From a candidate division LCP-89 bacterium (GTDB lineage Bacteria; Electryoneota; B3-LCP): a stretch of DNA of 52,956 nt. The stretch is taken from the NCBI GenBank assembly GCA_025774555.1, contig JALGVT010000051.1, positions 1-52,956 of the forward strand, read 5' to 3'. Position numbers and translations under genes: made by a program. This document shows positions 16,740 to 25,670 of the stretch, piece by piece; the first letter of the stretch is position 1; the number at the start of each line of letters is the position of its first letter. A model generated the notes under the pieces. That model had not been told where the DNA came from. It searched no databases and saw only the letters and a program-made list of their open reading frames with translations.

Positions 16740-16780
16740 AAACAGACAAGGGCGCAAAATAGTTGCGCCCTTGTCTGTTT
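16740..16780 (-). terminator. Terminator of the 1037-residue secreted protein gene
   Basis: A perfect 18-bp stem, 16740-16757 (AAACAGACAAGGGCGCAA) with 16763-16780, has a 5-nt loop. Read on the minus strand it is followed by an A/T-rich stretch ending in TTTTTT. Confidence 0.82.
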
Positions 16781-16794
16781 GTATCCCGCTGGTA

Positions 16795-19700
16795 CTATTT
16801 AAGCAGAATGATCTTTTTGAGTGATTTCTCGCCTTCTTTCTCGAGGCTTACGATGTAAGCGCCGGATGCCAGACCCTTAGCCCGCCAGAATATCTCTTTG
16901 CTGCCTGCGGATATCCAGCCTTCTTGCAATGTTTCAATCAGCCGACCCTGAATGTCATAAACAGACAATTTAACTAATCCCGGTTTAGCAATGTCGAAGG
17001 TGATTTTCACTTCCGGATTGAAGGGATTAGGATACGGATGATGCAGCTTGAAGGAGGAGGGGAACTCACCATCCACAGAGGGTTCTACCGAGACAACCGA
17101 TCCGTTAAGACGTTGAGCGTATAAGTTGATTAATTCCTCTTTTCCTGAAGAACGTTTATCTTCCCATACAACGATAACCCCATCTTCGTAGTCATCAATG
17201 AGTTCCTGGTTATGCTGCCAGTGAAATTCATCGCAGATGATATTGCCGTCTTCGACCCATTGTTCATTCCAACCCTGTACCGTTTCGGTTGAAAGCTGCC
17301 CGTTTTCATCCAGATGTGTGCCGTAGAGATCGGGGAAAGTGCCGGTTCTGAAATCAACCCAGACGATGTAACTGCCGCCCTGACCGTCGCTTAGCACCTT
17401 GGCGCTGTTCTGATAAAGCGCTGCAGTGGATACCTCAATTCCGCTGGTCTGGAACAGTAGCTGTCCGTCGATATCCAGCTTCTGTATGTAGATATCCATA
17501 TGTGCGGCATTGCGATAATCTTCCCAGGTTACGATTAGATTTCCGTAAATATCCAGCGCAGCATCAGGCGCTGCCTGGTCTTCCGCCTCAGCAATGACAG
17601 CCACTCCATTGATAGTCCAGAGAGTATCCCCAGCAAAGCTGAATCTCTGTGCATATACGTCCTTGTCAAATCCATTCCGGGAATCTTCCCAGAGGAAGAT
17701 AACGCCATCGGATCCAAGACCAATTGTGCTGCAGTTCAACTGTCCGTTCTCCGCTTCACAGACCACAACACCGCTGGTTTCCCAGAGGAGAGCGCCGCTT
17801 TCGTCAACATGCTGCGCATAGAGGTTGTAATTGTTGGGTTCGAGTGGATCGAGGTTTTTATAGGCGATATACGCGCCGCCGCTGCCATCTGGAGCCATAC
17901 TTTCAAAGAGATCGTCCTGCCAGGCGTTGTCACCGACCTCGATGGACCATATCGTATTGCCACTGTGATCTATTCTGGCAGCGCTGACTTTATTATCGTA
18001 AAACGGTGACAACTCTGACCAGGCAACGATTCCTCCGCCAGCGCCGTCAGTAACCACCTGCGGGTTATTCTGCTGCCTGTCATACGGTGAAACGCGAATG
18101 CCGATATTTCCCCAATGCAGTTCACCATTGTTCCCAACACGCTGCGCGTAGATTTGCGTAGCTGGATTGGAGTCTCTGTAATCTTCCCAGACGGCTATAG
18201 CGCCGTGGTCGTCGTCAGTGCATGCGCTTAGATTTTCCTGCTTTTTACTGTCCGTATAGACAGGATCGGGGCAGATGGGTTGACCTTCTGCCTCCAGGTG
18301 TACTTCACCCTGTTTGTCAATTATTTGCACATACACGGCATTTCCGATAGTGCCGCCCAGGCGTAAATCCTCGAAGAAAACGAAGACCTTATCGTTCCCG
18401 TCCTTTACTAGGTTTATGCCCTGAGCGTTGCCGGAAATGCCCCAGACAAGGGTATCGCCGTCAACCGCAAGCTGTGGAATACCATTCGAGTTCAGATTCT
18501 GATACCAGATTCCTAATGAACCGGAACGTTCATCACCCCAGGCGATTAAAGTGTAATCCTCGAAGGCTCGCACCAGCGGGAAGAACTGGTAACCCACTGC
18601 TTCGCAGACGGGAACGCCGTTGTTCTGCCATTCCATCGTTCCATCTGAATTAATCTGCTGAGCGAAGATATTGTTCCTGGGGATCTCATTCCCATCACGT
18701 TCGTCCATCCATACGGCGACTGCGCCGCCGTTCCCATCTGCATTGATTCGTGCGTTGTCCTGCGCTGCATCATTATCGCAGATCGGATTTCCTGTGGCAT
18801 TCCAGAGCAGAGTTCCATCAGAATCGACTTTCTGGGCATAGATATCGAAAGTAAGGTTACCTACTCCGGAATCTCTGGCATCAAGCCAGAGGATGATGGC
18901 GTTACCTGAACCATCATGAACGATTCGTGCGTTTTCCTGTCGTTTGTTCAGCCCCGGATCGGCGATCAGCGCTTTACCGTTTGGCTCAGGAAACGGCAGC
19001 GATCCATCATTCAGCACATGATGGAAGTAGAGGTCGCCGTTGTCATCATCCCGCTTGTCGGTCCAGACGATGTAGGCTCCGCCGGAACCATCGGGGCATA
19101 GTTTGGGAGATATCTGGTCGTTGTCCGCGGTACAAACCGCAACAGCGTTGCCGCCATTCCAGGCGAGGCTGCCGTCTATGGTGACACGCTGGATAAAGAC
19201 GTCGTCGGCAGCGCTCTGGTTGTCCTTCCAACCTATGATGGCGCCGCCTGCGCCGTCGGTGTCAACCGTCAACTGCCTCTCGGCAGCAGGTCCCGCGGAG
19301 ACGATCATCCCATCTTGGGGCCAGGGGCTGGGAATATTCCCGTCGCTGTCCACACGGATGGCATAGATATCGGCATTGCCGTTGCGCATTTCGTTCCAGA
19401 GAACGATAGCGCCGCCAGTTCCGTCAGACACTATTCGGAAAACTGCTGGGGAATCGAAATCACCCTCGGAGAGCAGCACACCTTCCGGATCCCACACCTG
19501 ATTGCCATTGGCGTCGATTTTCTGTGCGTAAAGGTCGCCTTTTGCTGTGTCATCCCTGAAATCGTTCCAGATGAATATATAATCACCGAATCCGGTCGGG
19601 ATGATAGAAGTATCCTCCTGCCTGCGGTTTGCGCTGATGATAAGCGCACCATCTGCAATCCAGAGTTTCGTCCCGTTTGGGGATATCTTTTGTGCGTAAA

Positions 19701-19908
19701 CGTCGCGGTCGCCTCCCCTGGTGTCAGACCAGGCGTAGATTACGTTGCCGTCTTCATCAGCTTCACCGGATCGCTGCCATTCAATATGCCAGCCTTGACG
19801 AATGCGGACGCCTGTCTGATTCCAGTGCAGTGGAGCGTACTCTGCCCATACGCTTTGGACTAAAAGAATGACAGAAAAAGCAATCAACACTATTCGCATC
19901 ATCTTCAT
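16795..19908 (-). CDS. Large secreted repeat protein (propeller-like) with T9SS-type C-terminal domain
   Basis: 1037 residues with an N-terminal signal peptide (MKMMRIVLIAFSVILLVQSVWA). About sixteen repeats of roughly 50-55 residues follow, built on the pattern DGxGGAxxxWxDxRxxxxDxYAQxxDxxGxxxW, for example DGSGGAYIVWTDKRDD and YAQKVDSDGTLLW. These predict one or more beta-propellers. The C-terminus (residues about 955-1037) is a sorting domain: YPNPFNPEVKI, VYDIQGRLIETL, SGAYIVSL, KKIILLK. It is likely exported and surface-attached or released; binding partner unknown. It is divergent from gatD. Confidence 0.87.
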   Translation of the reverse strand: MKMMRIVLIAFSVILLVQSVWAEYAPLHWNQTGVRIRQGWHIEWQRSGEADEDGNVIYAWSDTRGGDRDVYAQKISPNGTKLWIADGALIISANRRQEDTSIIPTGFGDYIFIWNDFRDDTAKGDLYAQKIDANGNQVWDPEGVLLSEGDFDSPAVFRIVSDGTGGAIVLWNEMRNGNADIYAIRVDSDGNIPSPWPQDGMIVSAGPAAERQLTVDTDGAGGAIIGWKDNQSAADDVFIQRVTIDGSLAWNGGNAVAVCTADNDQISPKLCPDGSGGAYIVWTDKRDDDNGDLYFHHVLNDGSLPFPEPNGKALIADPGLNKRQENARIVHDGSGNAIILWLDARDSGVGNLTFDIYAQKVDSDGTLLWNATGNPICDNDAAQDNARINADGNGGAVAVWMDERDGNEIPRNNIFAQQINSDGTMEWQNNGVPVCEAVGYQFFPLVRAFEDYTLIAWGDERSGSLGIWYQNLNSNGIPQLAVDGDTLVWGISGNAQGINLVKDGNDKVFVFFEDLRLGGTIGNAVYVQIIDKQGEVHLEAEGQPICPDPVYTDSKKQENLSACTDDDHGAIAVWEDYRDSNPATQIYAQRVGNNGELHWGNIGIRVSPYDRQQNNPQVVTDGAGGGIVAWSELSPFYDNKVSAARIDHSGNTIWSIEVGDNAWQDDLFESMAPDGSGGAYIAYKNLDPLEPNNYNLYAQHVDESGALLWETSGVVVCEAENGQLNCSTIGLGSDGVIFLWEDSRNGFDKDVYAQRFSFAGDTLWTINGVAVIAEAEDQAAPDAALDIYGNLIVTWEDYRNAAHMDIYIQKLDIDGQLLFQTSGIEVSTAALYQNSAKVLSDGQGGSYIVWVDFRTGTFPDLYGTHLDENGQLSTETVQGWNEQWVEDGNIICDEFHWQHNQELIDDYEDGVIVVWEDKRSSGKEELINLYAQRLNGSVVSVEPSVDGEFPSSFKLHHPYPNPFNPEVKITFDIAKPGLVKLSVYDIQGRLIETLQEGWISAGSKEIFWRAKGLASGAYIVSLEKEGEKSLKKIILLK

Positions 19909-20216
19909 CGCGCTGCCTCAAAATTATTTTATATTTCATTTCTCGATGTGGAGATTTTATCCGTTTTATCACAGGATAAAATTACTCTTAGTGCATTAAA
20001 TGCAATATAACAAATTGTTCTGCCGCTTTTCAAGCGATTTCGTTTCAATATTTTAAAGTTAGCAATGGACGTGCCAAGAAAGTCAGTTATGCACTATCAT
20101 AGAAAGCGTTTGCATCCGCTTTTAAAGTTCAGTATATTTGGAAAACGAAAAATGATGAAAATAGAATCCGAGTTGCTACAGGATAGCGAATTGCATTATC
20201 TGGAAACGCCGGCAAT
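19909..20216. other. Divergent promoter region between the secreted repeat protein and gatD
   Basis: This 308-bp AT-rich spacer contains TTTATCNNNGGATAAA-like symmetry (GATTTTATCCGTTTTATCACAGGATAAAAT region, 19953-19981). It has no ORF with a credible start. I cannot assign promoter boxes with confidence. Confidence 0.5.
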
Positions 20217-21605
20217 ATGGAAAAAGAAGGCTTAAAAGGTTACAGAGGCGCTGCGAAAGAGAAACTTATTTCACTGAAGGCGCGTGTCTGGGGCGACGTT
20301 GTCGTGGATACCAGCCGGGGGGAATTTCGAGGCATCATCCTCCCGCGGAGTGAAACGGCTGACGATCAGCATATCGTCCTTAAACTTCACAACGGATATA
20401 ATATCGGTCTGCATATCGAGACCGTCAATAAGATAGAAGAACTGGGCTACCGTAAAGCGCATTACAAGATTCCTGAAAAATCTTTCCCCATCGATCCAGA
20501 TAAGCCGAAAGTTACTCTTTTCGGAACCGGAGGAACCATTGCTTCACGGTTGGATTATCGTACCGGAGCGGTGATCCCGGCGTTTTCACCAGGCGAGCTT
20601 TACGGCGCTGTTCCTGAGCTGGTGGACGTCTGCAACCTCAATACCATCAAGTTATACGGTGAATTTTCAGAAAACATAGGGCGCGAACACTGGATCGGAG
20701 TTGCGAAGGCGATAGCCGAAGCGATTGAAGACGGCGCGGATGGAATCGTGGTTGGACACGGCACCGATACTATGCACCACACCGCGGCAGCTTTGACTTT
20801 CATGGTTCAAGATTCGCCCGTGCCCATTATTATCGTGGGCAGCCAGAGATCTTCAGACCGTCCTTCATCCGACGCGGCATTGAACCTGATCAATGCCTGC
20901 CGAGCCGCCGGTTACGGTGAAATCGCTGAAGTGTTAGTCTGCATGTTCGGTCCCACGTCCGATCAATACGATCTCCTGCACCGCGGAACCCGCGTGCGCA
21001 AAATGCACTCTTCTTACCGTTCTACTTTCCGTACCATCGGTGAACGACCGATGGCGATGGTTTCCACCAGTGAGTATGTTCCGCTAAGAGATGACTACCG
21101 CCGTCGCCGTAAGGATAATCTAAAGGTAAAACTCACGCCGGTTTTCGATGATCGGGTATCCATCGTCTATTATTATCCAAATATGAAACCCGACATTATA
21201 GATTCTCTGGTGGATAACGGCTATAAAGGGATCGTCATCGCCGGCACCGGTCTGGGACACGTCAACAGACCGCTGTACCCATCCCTAAAGCGCGCTTACG
21301 AAGCCGGGGTTCACATCTACATGACCGTCCAGACTCTCTGGGGTTATGTGCAGATGTTCGTGTATGATACCGGACGGGATATATTGGATCTCGGGGTTGT
21401 TCCCCTCGATAACATGCTGCCGGAAGTTGCTTATGTCAAACTTGGCTGGGCGCTTGGGCAGACACATGAGCGTGATGAAGTAAAAGATATAATGTTGACG
21501 CCTATCGCCGACGAGATTACCGCACGGGAACCGATCGACGGATACCTGGTTATGCAGGGCGGGTTGCCCGAAGTGAAGGAGTTTTTCAAGAGTTACAAGA
21601 GATAG
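20217..21605 (+). CDS. gatD: Glu-tRNA(Gln) amidotransferase subunit D (archaeal type)
   Basis: GatD is the glutaminase (L-asparaginase-like) subunit that supplies ammonia to GatE. It is 462 residues, longer than a plain asparaginase (about 330). The N-terminal 95 residues form the SH3-like GatD-specific domain (VWGDVVVDTSRGEFRGIILP). The asparaginase fold follows with the nucleophile loop FGTGGTIAS (about 102-110), HGTDTMHHTA (about 181) and the GatD-type GSQRSSDRPSSDAALN (about 208). It ends with the small domain (YVKLGWALGQTHE). The start ATG has no strong ribosome site; no better in-frame start is upstream. It is unlinked to gatE (1700), about 16.6 kb away. Confidence 0.93.
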   Translation: MEKEGLKGYRGAAKEKLISLKARVWGDVVVDTSRGEFRGIILPRSETADDQHIVLKLHNGYNIGLHIETVNKIEELGYRKAHYKIPEKSFPIDPDKPKVTLFGTGGTIASRLDYRTGAVIPAFSPGELYGAVPELVDVCNLNTIKLYGEFSENIGREHWIGVAKAIAEAIEDGADGIVVGHGTDTMHHTAAALTFMVQDSPVPIIIVGSQRSSDRPSSDAALNLINACRAAGYGEIAEVLVCMFGPTSDQYDLLHRGTRVRKMHSSYRSTFRTIGERPMAMVSTSEYVPLRDDYRRRRKDNLKVKLTPVFDDRVSIVYYYPNMKPDIIDSLVDNGYKGIVIAGTGLGHVNRPLYPSLKRAYEAGVHIYMTVQTLWGYVQMFVYDTGRDILDLGVVPLDNMLPEVAYVKLGWALGQTHERDEVKDIMLTPIADEITAREPIDGYLVMQGGLPEVKEFFKSYKR

Positions 21606-21633
21606 GTGCAAGCGGTTTTATCAGTCTTGCATT

Positions 21634-21674
21634 AACCTCCCGCGGGTTACAAACCCCGCGGGAGGTTTCTTTTC
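21634..21674 (+). terminator. rho-independent terminator of gatD
   Basis: AACCTCCCGCGGG (21634-21646) and CCCGCGGGAGGTT (21655-21667) form a 13-bp stem with an 8-nt loop, then TCTTTTCC. Confidence 0.88.
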
Positions 21675-21730
21675 CATAAAATCCGCATAATTCTTGATTC
21701 AGACAAAAAAGAGGCAGGAATCCAGCCCAT

Positions 21731-21795
21731 TACACACCGTAATCGGGGTCGTCCCTGACCCCGACATGCAACGGGTAACTACCCCTTGTTGCCGG
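21731..21795. repeat. 65-bp direct repeat, copy 1
   Basis: It is identical over 65 bp to 22042-22106 and contains two nested hairpins (CGGGGTC...GACCCCG and AACGGGTAACTACCCCTT). Copy 2 lies 311 bp downstream, with element C between them. Confidence 0.88.
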
Positions 21796-21800
21796 TTTTT

Positions 21801-21838
21801 GTTGCGTCAGGTCCTGAATGAAATGGAGACCTGACGCT
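21801..21838. repeat. 38-bp dispersed palindromic repeat, copy 1
   Basis: GTTGCGTCAGG...GACCTGACGCT, with arms GCGTCAGGT (21804-21812) and ACCTGACGC (21829-21837). A second copy with about five mismatches lies at 29630-29667. Confidence 0.7.
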
Positions 21839-21909
21839 TAACCTGCTTGTTTGTTCTGTTTGTGTTACTCCTGCTTGCCCCTTCGGGGCGCAGGCAGGAG
21901 TCCAAGCCA

Positions 21910-22037
21910 GGGGTTGTCCCAAAAGTAACCGGCGATGTCATTGCGAGGAACGTAGTGACGTGGCAATCTCCTATTATACAAGCACTAAGAGATTCACACT
22001 TCGTTCGTAATGACAATTTATAGACTTTTGGGACAGC
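21910..22037 (+). repeat. Inverted-repeat element, copy C
   Basis: Termini are GGGGTTGTCCCAAAAG (21910-21925) and CTTTTGGGACAGC (22025-22037). The interior TCATTGCGAGGAACG...GTGACGTGGCAATCTCC...CACTTCGTTCGT is shared with copies A and D. Confidence 0.82.
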
Positions 22038-22041
22038 ACAC

Positions 22042-22106
22042 TACACACCGTAATCGGGGTCGTCCCTGACCCCGACATGCAACGGGTAACTACCCCTTGT
22101 TGCCGG
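22042..22106. repeat. 65-bp direct repeat, copy 2
   Basis: An exact copy of 21731-21795, directly downstream of element C. Confidence 0.88.
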
Positions 22107-22110
22107 GTGC

Positions 22111-22178
22111 CCGGGACAGCTCCTTGCGAAGCAATGCCTATGGTACCCAAAAGGGCTGACGAAGTCAGGATGTCCCGG
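22111..22178. repeat. Nested palindrome cluster
   Basis: Outer arms CCGGGACA (22111-22118) and TGTCCCGG (22171-22178) enclose TTGCGAAGCAA (22124-22134), CCCAAAAGGG (22147-22155 region) and CTGACGAAGTCAG (22156-22168). It looks like repeat fragments inserted in one another. Confidence 0.6.
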
Positions 22179-22303
22179 TTTTGTGTAGGGCGGGGGCGTC
22201 GCCCCTGCTTATTTTTTAAATCAGTGTCATCAGTTTAATCAGCGGAAATCTGTGGTTCAAACAATTTTAATCCCCTAAATCCGTGATCATCTTTTTTACT
22301 AAC

Positions 22304-22335
22304 CCCCGAACCCTGAATCCTGAACCCTGAACCCC
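22304..22335. repeat. Heptamer tandem repeat CCCTGAA
   Basis: Four consecutive units (CCCCGAA, CCCTGAA, TCCTGAA, CCCTGAA) are followed by CCCC. Confidence 0.7.
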
Positions 22336-22592
22336 AATTTCTTGACAACGACAAATCTGTCGCCCCCTCAGATTGTAAAATAATGTGATTCTCAAACTAA
22401 CCTCATCAACGAACATCAACAAGGGGTTGCAACCCCTTGCCTACTTCATTCCTATTTTTACGAAGGGGGGATCAAGAATCCTAGCTTTCCCGAAAACAGC
22501 AAAAATCGCTTGAAACATATCAGCTTTTTTTCTATATTACTATGTTAAGTATAGAAGCCTATATAAATTGAGTAAAAAACAGGGAGGTTCCA

Positions 22593-23339
22593 GTGAATAT
22601 ATTGGTCTGCGTCAAACACGTTCCTGACACAGAAACTGCGGTAAAAATTGGTTCAGATGGAAAATCTATCTCGACACAGGATGTCAATTTTATCCTGAAT
22701 CCTTATGACGAATATGCGGTCGAAGAAGCGTTGAAAATCAAGGAGGACAAGGGCGGTGAAGTTACTTTGATCACCCTTGGACCGGAAGAAGCCAAAAAAA
22801 CCCTGAGAACTGGTCTGGCGATGGGCGCTGACAAGGCAATTCATCTGCCCTGCGATGCGCCGCCTGATAGTCTTTCCATAGCAAATGCTCTGGCTGAAGT
22901 CATCAAAGATATAGAATACGATCTGATCTTTTGCGGCAAACAGGCGATGGACAACGACAACGCTCAGGTGCCGATCATGCTCGCTGAAAAATTAGGTCTG
23001 CCCAATGTCTCTGCGATTACCAAGCTGGAATTGGAAGATGGAACGGCGGTGGCACATCGTGAATTTGAAGGCGGCGTGGAAGTCGTTGAAACTTCGCTTC
23101 CAGCGGTTATTTCAGCACATAAGGGCTTGAACGAACCGCGCTACGCTTCTTTAAAAGGCATCATGATGGCGAAGAAAAAGCCCATTGAAGACAAACCTTG
23201 CGACTGCGGCGATGCAGCCATCGAAATCGTTGATGTTACTTATCCGCAACAGCGTGCCGGCGGCAAGATTGTCGGTGAAGGCACGGAGGCTGTGCCGGAA
23301 TTGGTTAAGCTGCTTCAGGAAGAAGCGAAAGTCATCTAA
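22593..23339 (+). CDS. etfB: Electron transfer flavoprotein beta subunit (FixA)
   Basis: A 248-residue EtfB/FixA, which binds AMP or, in bifurcating versions, a second FAD next to EtfA. Family motifs are VCVKHVPDTE at the N-terminus, NPYDEYAVEEALK (about 36), TLGPEEAKKTLRTGLAMGAD (about 60) and CGKQAMDNDNAQVP (about 110). The start is GTG, set by GGGAGG 8 nt upstream. It is the first gene of a FixABCX cluster with spacings of 55, 8 and -4 nt. Confidence 0.93.
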   Translation: MNILVCVKHVPDTETAVKIGSDGKSISTQDVNFILNPYDEYAVEEALKIKEDKGGEVTLITLGPEEAKKTLRTGLAMGADKAIHLPCDAPPDSLSIANALAEVIKDIEYDLIFCGKQAMDNDNAQVPIMLAEKLGLPNVSAITKLELEDGTAVAHREFEGGVEVVETSLPAVISAHKGLNEPRYASLKGIMMAKKKPIEDKPCDCGDAAIEIVDVTYPQQRAGGKIVGEGTEAVPELVKLLQEEAKVI

Positions 23340-23358
23340 TCAACTTAATGGATATTCC

Positions 23359-23376
23359 CTTCCGATTTGTCGGAAG
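23359..23376 (+). promoter_or_regulatory. Intercistronic hairpin between etfB and etfA
   Basis: CTTCCGA (23359-23365), loop TTTG, TCGGAAG (23370-23376), just before the etfA ribosome site GGAGG. It may adjust the etfB:etfA ratio or mRNA stability. No T-run follows. Confidence 0.4.
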
Positions 23377-23394
23377 TTCTACAATGGAGGAATA

Positions 23395-24354
23395 ATGAAA
23401 GTTTTAGTTTTCGCCGAGCAGCGAAATGGTGAATTCCGCAAGGCTGCCGTAGAAGCGCTTTGTGAAGGAAGAAGATTAGCGGATGGCGAACTGATTGCCG
23501 TGGTTATCGGTAAAGGCGCCGCGGATCTGGGCGGTCAGTTAGGAGCCTATGGCGCGGATAAAATCTTAGCCTTCGATCATGATCTTTTAGAGCTGTACTC
23601 AACTGAGGGATTTACTGCCTGCTTGCAGAAAGCAGCAGAAACTGTGAGTCCGGACGCTATCCTTATGGCTGCCACTGCAATGGGACGCGATTTGGCGCCG
23701 CGCTTAGGCGCCAGGCTGGACGTTCCCGTTCTGGCGGATGTTACTAAATTGTCATTTACCGATGGAAATATAGAAGCAGTTCGTCCAGTTTACGCTGGTA
23801 AGTTGAATGTCACAGTTCGGAGTAAAAAATCGCCGGGTATTGCCACCACCCGCCCCAAGGCGTTCCTGCCGACCGAACCGGACGGTTCAAAAACCGCTGA
23901 AGTGGTCGCTATGGACGCCGCTGTCGGTGATCTGAAAGCCCGCGTCAAGCAGGTGCAGTCCGAAGCGGAAGGCATGATCGAGCTGACTGAGGCAGATTTT
24001 ATCGTTTCCGGCGGACGCGGTATGAAGTCAGCAGAGAACTTCAAAATCATAGAAGACTTAGCGAAGGTTTTGGGCGGAGCGGTTGGAGCTTCTCGTGCTG
24101 CCGTCGATTCCGACTGGCGCGGTCACGGCGATCAGGTAGGACAGACCGGTAAGGTCGTCGCTCCAACGCTCTATATCGCTGCCGGTATTTCTGGAGCGAT
24201 TCAGCATCTGGCTGGCATGACGTCATCGAAAGTCATAGTCGCCATCAATAAAGATGCGGATGCTCCCATCTTCAAGATCGCAGACTACGGCATCGTCGGC
24301 GATGCCATGGAAGTGCTTCCGGTATTAACAGAAGCCATTAAAGCAGTAAAGTAA
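23395..24354 (+). CDS. etfA: Electron transfer flavoprotein alpha subunit (FixB)
   Basis: A 319-residue EtfA/FixB that binds FAD through its C-terminal domain. The signature GHGDQVGQTGKVVAPTLYIA followed by GISGAIQHLAGM lies at about 240-272, and IVSGGRGM near 203. The ATG at 23395 follows GGAGG by 4 nt and begins the normal N-terminus MKVLVFAEQR; longer in-frame extensions upstream lie within etfB and are not real. It acts with EtfB to pass electrons to FixC. Confidence 0.93.
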   Translation: MKVLVFAEQRNGEFRKAAVEALCEGRRLADGELIAVVIGKGAADLGGQLGAYGADKILAFDHDLLELYSTEGFTACLQKAAETVSPDAILMAATAMGRDLAPRLGARLDVPVLADVTKLSFTDGNIEAVRPVYAGKLNVTVRSKKSPGIATTRPKAFLPTEPDGSKTAEVVAMDAAVGDLKARVKQVQSEAEGMIELTEADFIVSGGRGMKSAENFKIIEDLAKVLGGAVGASRAAVDSDWRGHGDQVGQTGKVVAPTLYIAAGISGAIQHLAGMTSSKVIVAINKDADAPIFKIADYGIVGDAMEVLPVLTEAIKAVK

Positions 24355-24362
24355 TTACTATC

Positions 24363-25670
24363 ATGTCTGAAGAAGAAAAATTTGATTGTATAGTTGTCGG
24401 CGCGGGACCGGCAGGACTGTCCGCCGCTCTGACGCTGGTAAAAGCGGGCGTGGAAGTCGCCGTTTTGGAACGCGGCGAATATCCCGGTTCCAAGAACGTT
24501 ATGGGCGGTATCCTGTTCACCCCGGTTCTGGATAAGCTGCTGCCTGAATTCTGGAAGAGTGCGCCGGTAGAACGCTTTGTGACACACAGACGCTACTCGG
24601 TTCTCTCAAAAGAGGGTGAAGCGGCATTCGATTTCAAGACCGCCGCATACGGTGAGCCGGACTACAACAACTCCTGGACGGTGTTGCGCGCTAAATTCGA
24701 CCGCTGGTTCGCGGATCAGGTCGAAGAAGCCGGAGCGATGATCATCCCCGGAATGATGGTATCTGAACTGCTGGTTAAAGACGGCAGAGTTACCGGCGTG
24801 AAGACCGAACCGGGCGGCGATGAGCTGAATTGCGACGTGGTGATCTGCTGTGAAGGAGCGAACTCCTTCTTAGCTGAACAGGTCGGTCTGCGCAAGCCGC
24901 ACGATCCCAAGCATTTAGCAGTTGCGGTCAAGGAGGTTATAGGATTACCGCAGGACGAGATCGAGAGCCGTTTCCACCTGAATGGGAATGAGGGCTGCGC
25001 CTACGAAATCTTCGGTCAAGCAGTGCAGGGGACGTTCGGCTCAGGTTTCCTCTACACCAACAAGGAGAGCATCTCCATTGGCGTCGGGTCCACGATTCAC
25101 GATATGAAACGTCATGAATTGAACCCTAACGATGTGCTCGAAGGATTCAAAAAACACCCTGCGATAGCTCCATTAGTTAAGGGTGGGGAGTCGCTGGAAT
25201 ATGCCGCTCATATGATCCCTGAAGGCGGGTATTCGCACATGCCGAAACTGACCATGAGTGGACTTATCCTGACCGGTGACGCCGCCGGATTTGTGAATGC
25301 CAGTCATTACCATGAAGGATCGAATCTCGCTATGGCTTCCGGCGTTCATGCTGCGGAAACGGTCATTGCTGCTAAAGAAAAGGGCGATTTCAGCGAGGCA
25401 ACATTGTCGGGATACCGGGATAAGCTGGAAAACAGCTTCGTCTTTAAGGATCTGAAGAAATTCCAGAAGTTCTCCGGTTTCCTGAACGATAATCCGCACC
25501 TGCTGCGCGATTACCCGGACAGCATCATCGGTTTATTAACCGATTATTTCAGGATCAGTGAGAAGCCGAAAGCGCAGATCGAAAAGGACGTTATTGCTAA
25601 ATTCCGGCGGGAAATAGGCATCATTAACTTCGCCAAAGACATGTACAAAATGTGGAGAGCAACACGATGA
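24363..25670 (+). CDS. fixC: FixC-type ETF:quinone oxidoreductase flavoprotein
   Basis: A 435-residue FAD-dependent dehydrogenase of the FixC/ETF-QO family. The dinucleotide-binding motif is VVGAGPAGLSAALTL (about 10-24), a second FAD contact GLILTGDAAGFVNA is near 300, and the C-terminus is membrane-proximal. It takes electrons from EtfAB and passes them, with FixX, to quinone. Its stop overlaps the fixX start (ATGA). Confidence 0.92.
   Translation: MSEEEKFDCIVVGAGPAGLSAALTLVKAGVEVAVLERGEYPGSKNVMGGILFTPVLDKLLPEFWKSAPVERFVTHRRYSVLSKEGEAAFDFKTAAYGEPDYNNSWTVLRAKFDRWFADQVEEAGAMIIPGMMVSELLVKDGRVTGVKTEPGGDELNCDVVICCEGANSFLAEQVGLRKPHDPKHLAVAVKEVIGLPQDEIESRFHLNGNEGCAYEIFGQAVQGTFGSGFLYTNKESISIGVGSTIHDMKRHELNPNDVLEGFKKHPAIAPLVKGGESLEYAAHMIPEGGYSHMPKLTMSGLILTGDAAGFVNASHYHEGSNLAMASGVHAAETVIAAKEKGDFSEATLSGYRDKLENSFVFKDLKKFQKFSGFLNDNPHLLRDYPDSIIGLLTDYFRISEKPKAQIEKDVIAKFRREIGIINFAKDMYKMWRATR

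Larger units (their letters stand above)
21606..22592. other. Gene-free, repeat-rich region between gatD and etfB
   Basis: These 987 bp hold a terminator, two 65-bp direct repeats, an inverted-repeat element and several further palindromes. Those include 21804-21837, ACTCCTGC...GCAGGAGT at about 21867-21901, and the 20-bp perfect palindrome CAAGGGGTTGCAACCCCTTG at 22420-22439. Heptameric repeats lie at 22304-22335. No credible ORF is present. The last 80 bp are AT-rich and probably carry the etf promoter. Confidence 0.75.

Noticed and set aside
19315-19863. 182-codon plus-strand ORF
   Set aside because: Antisense shadow of the long secreted repeat protein, open because of its repetitive composition.
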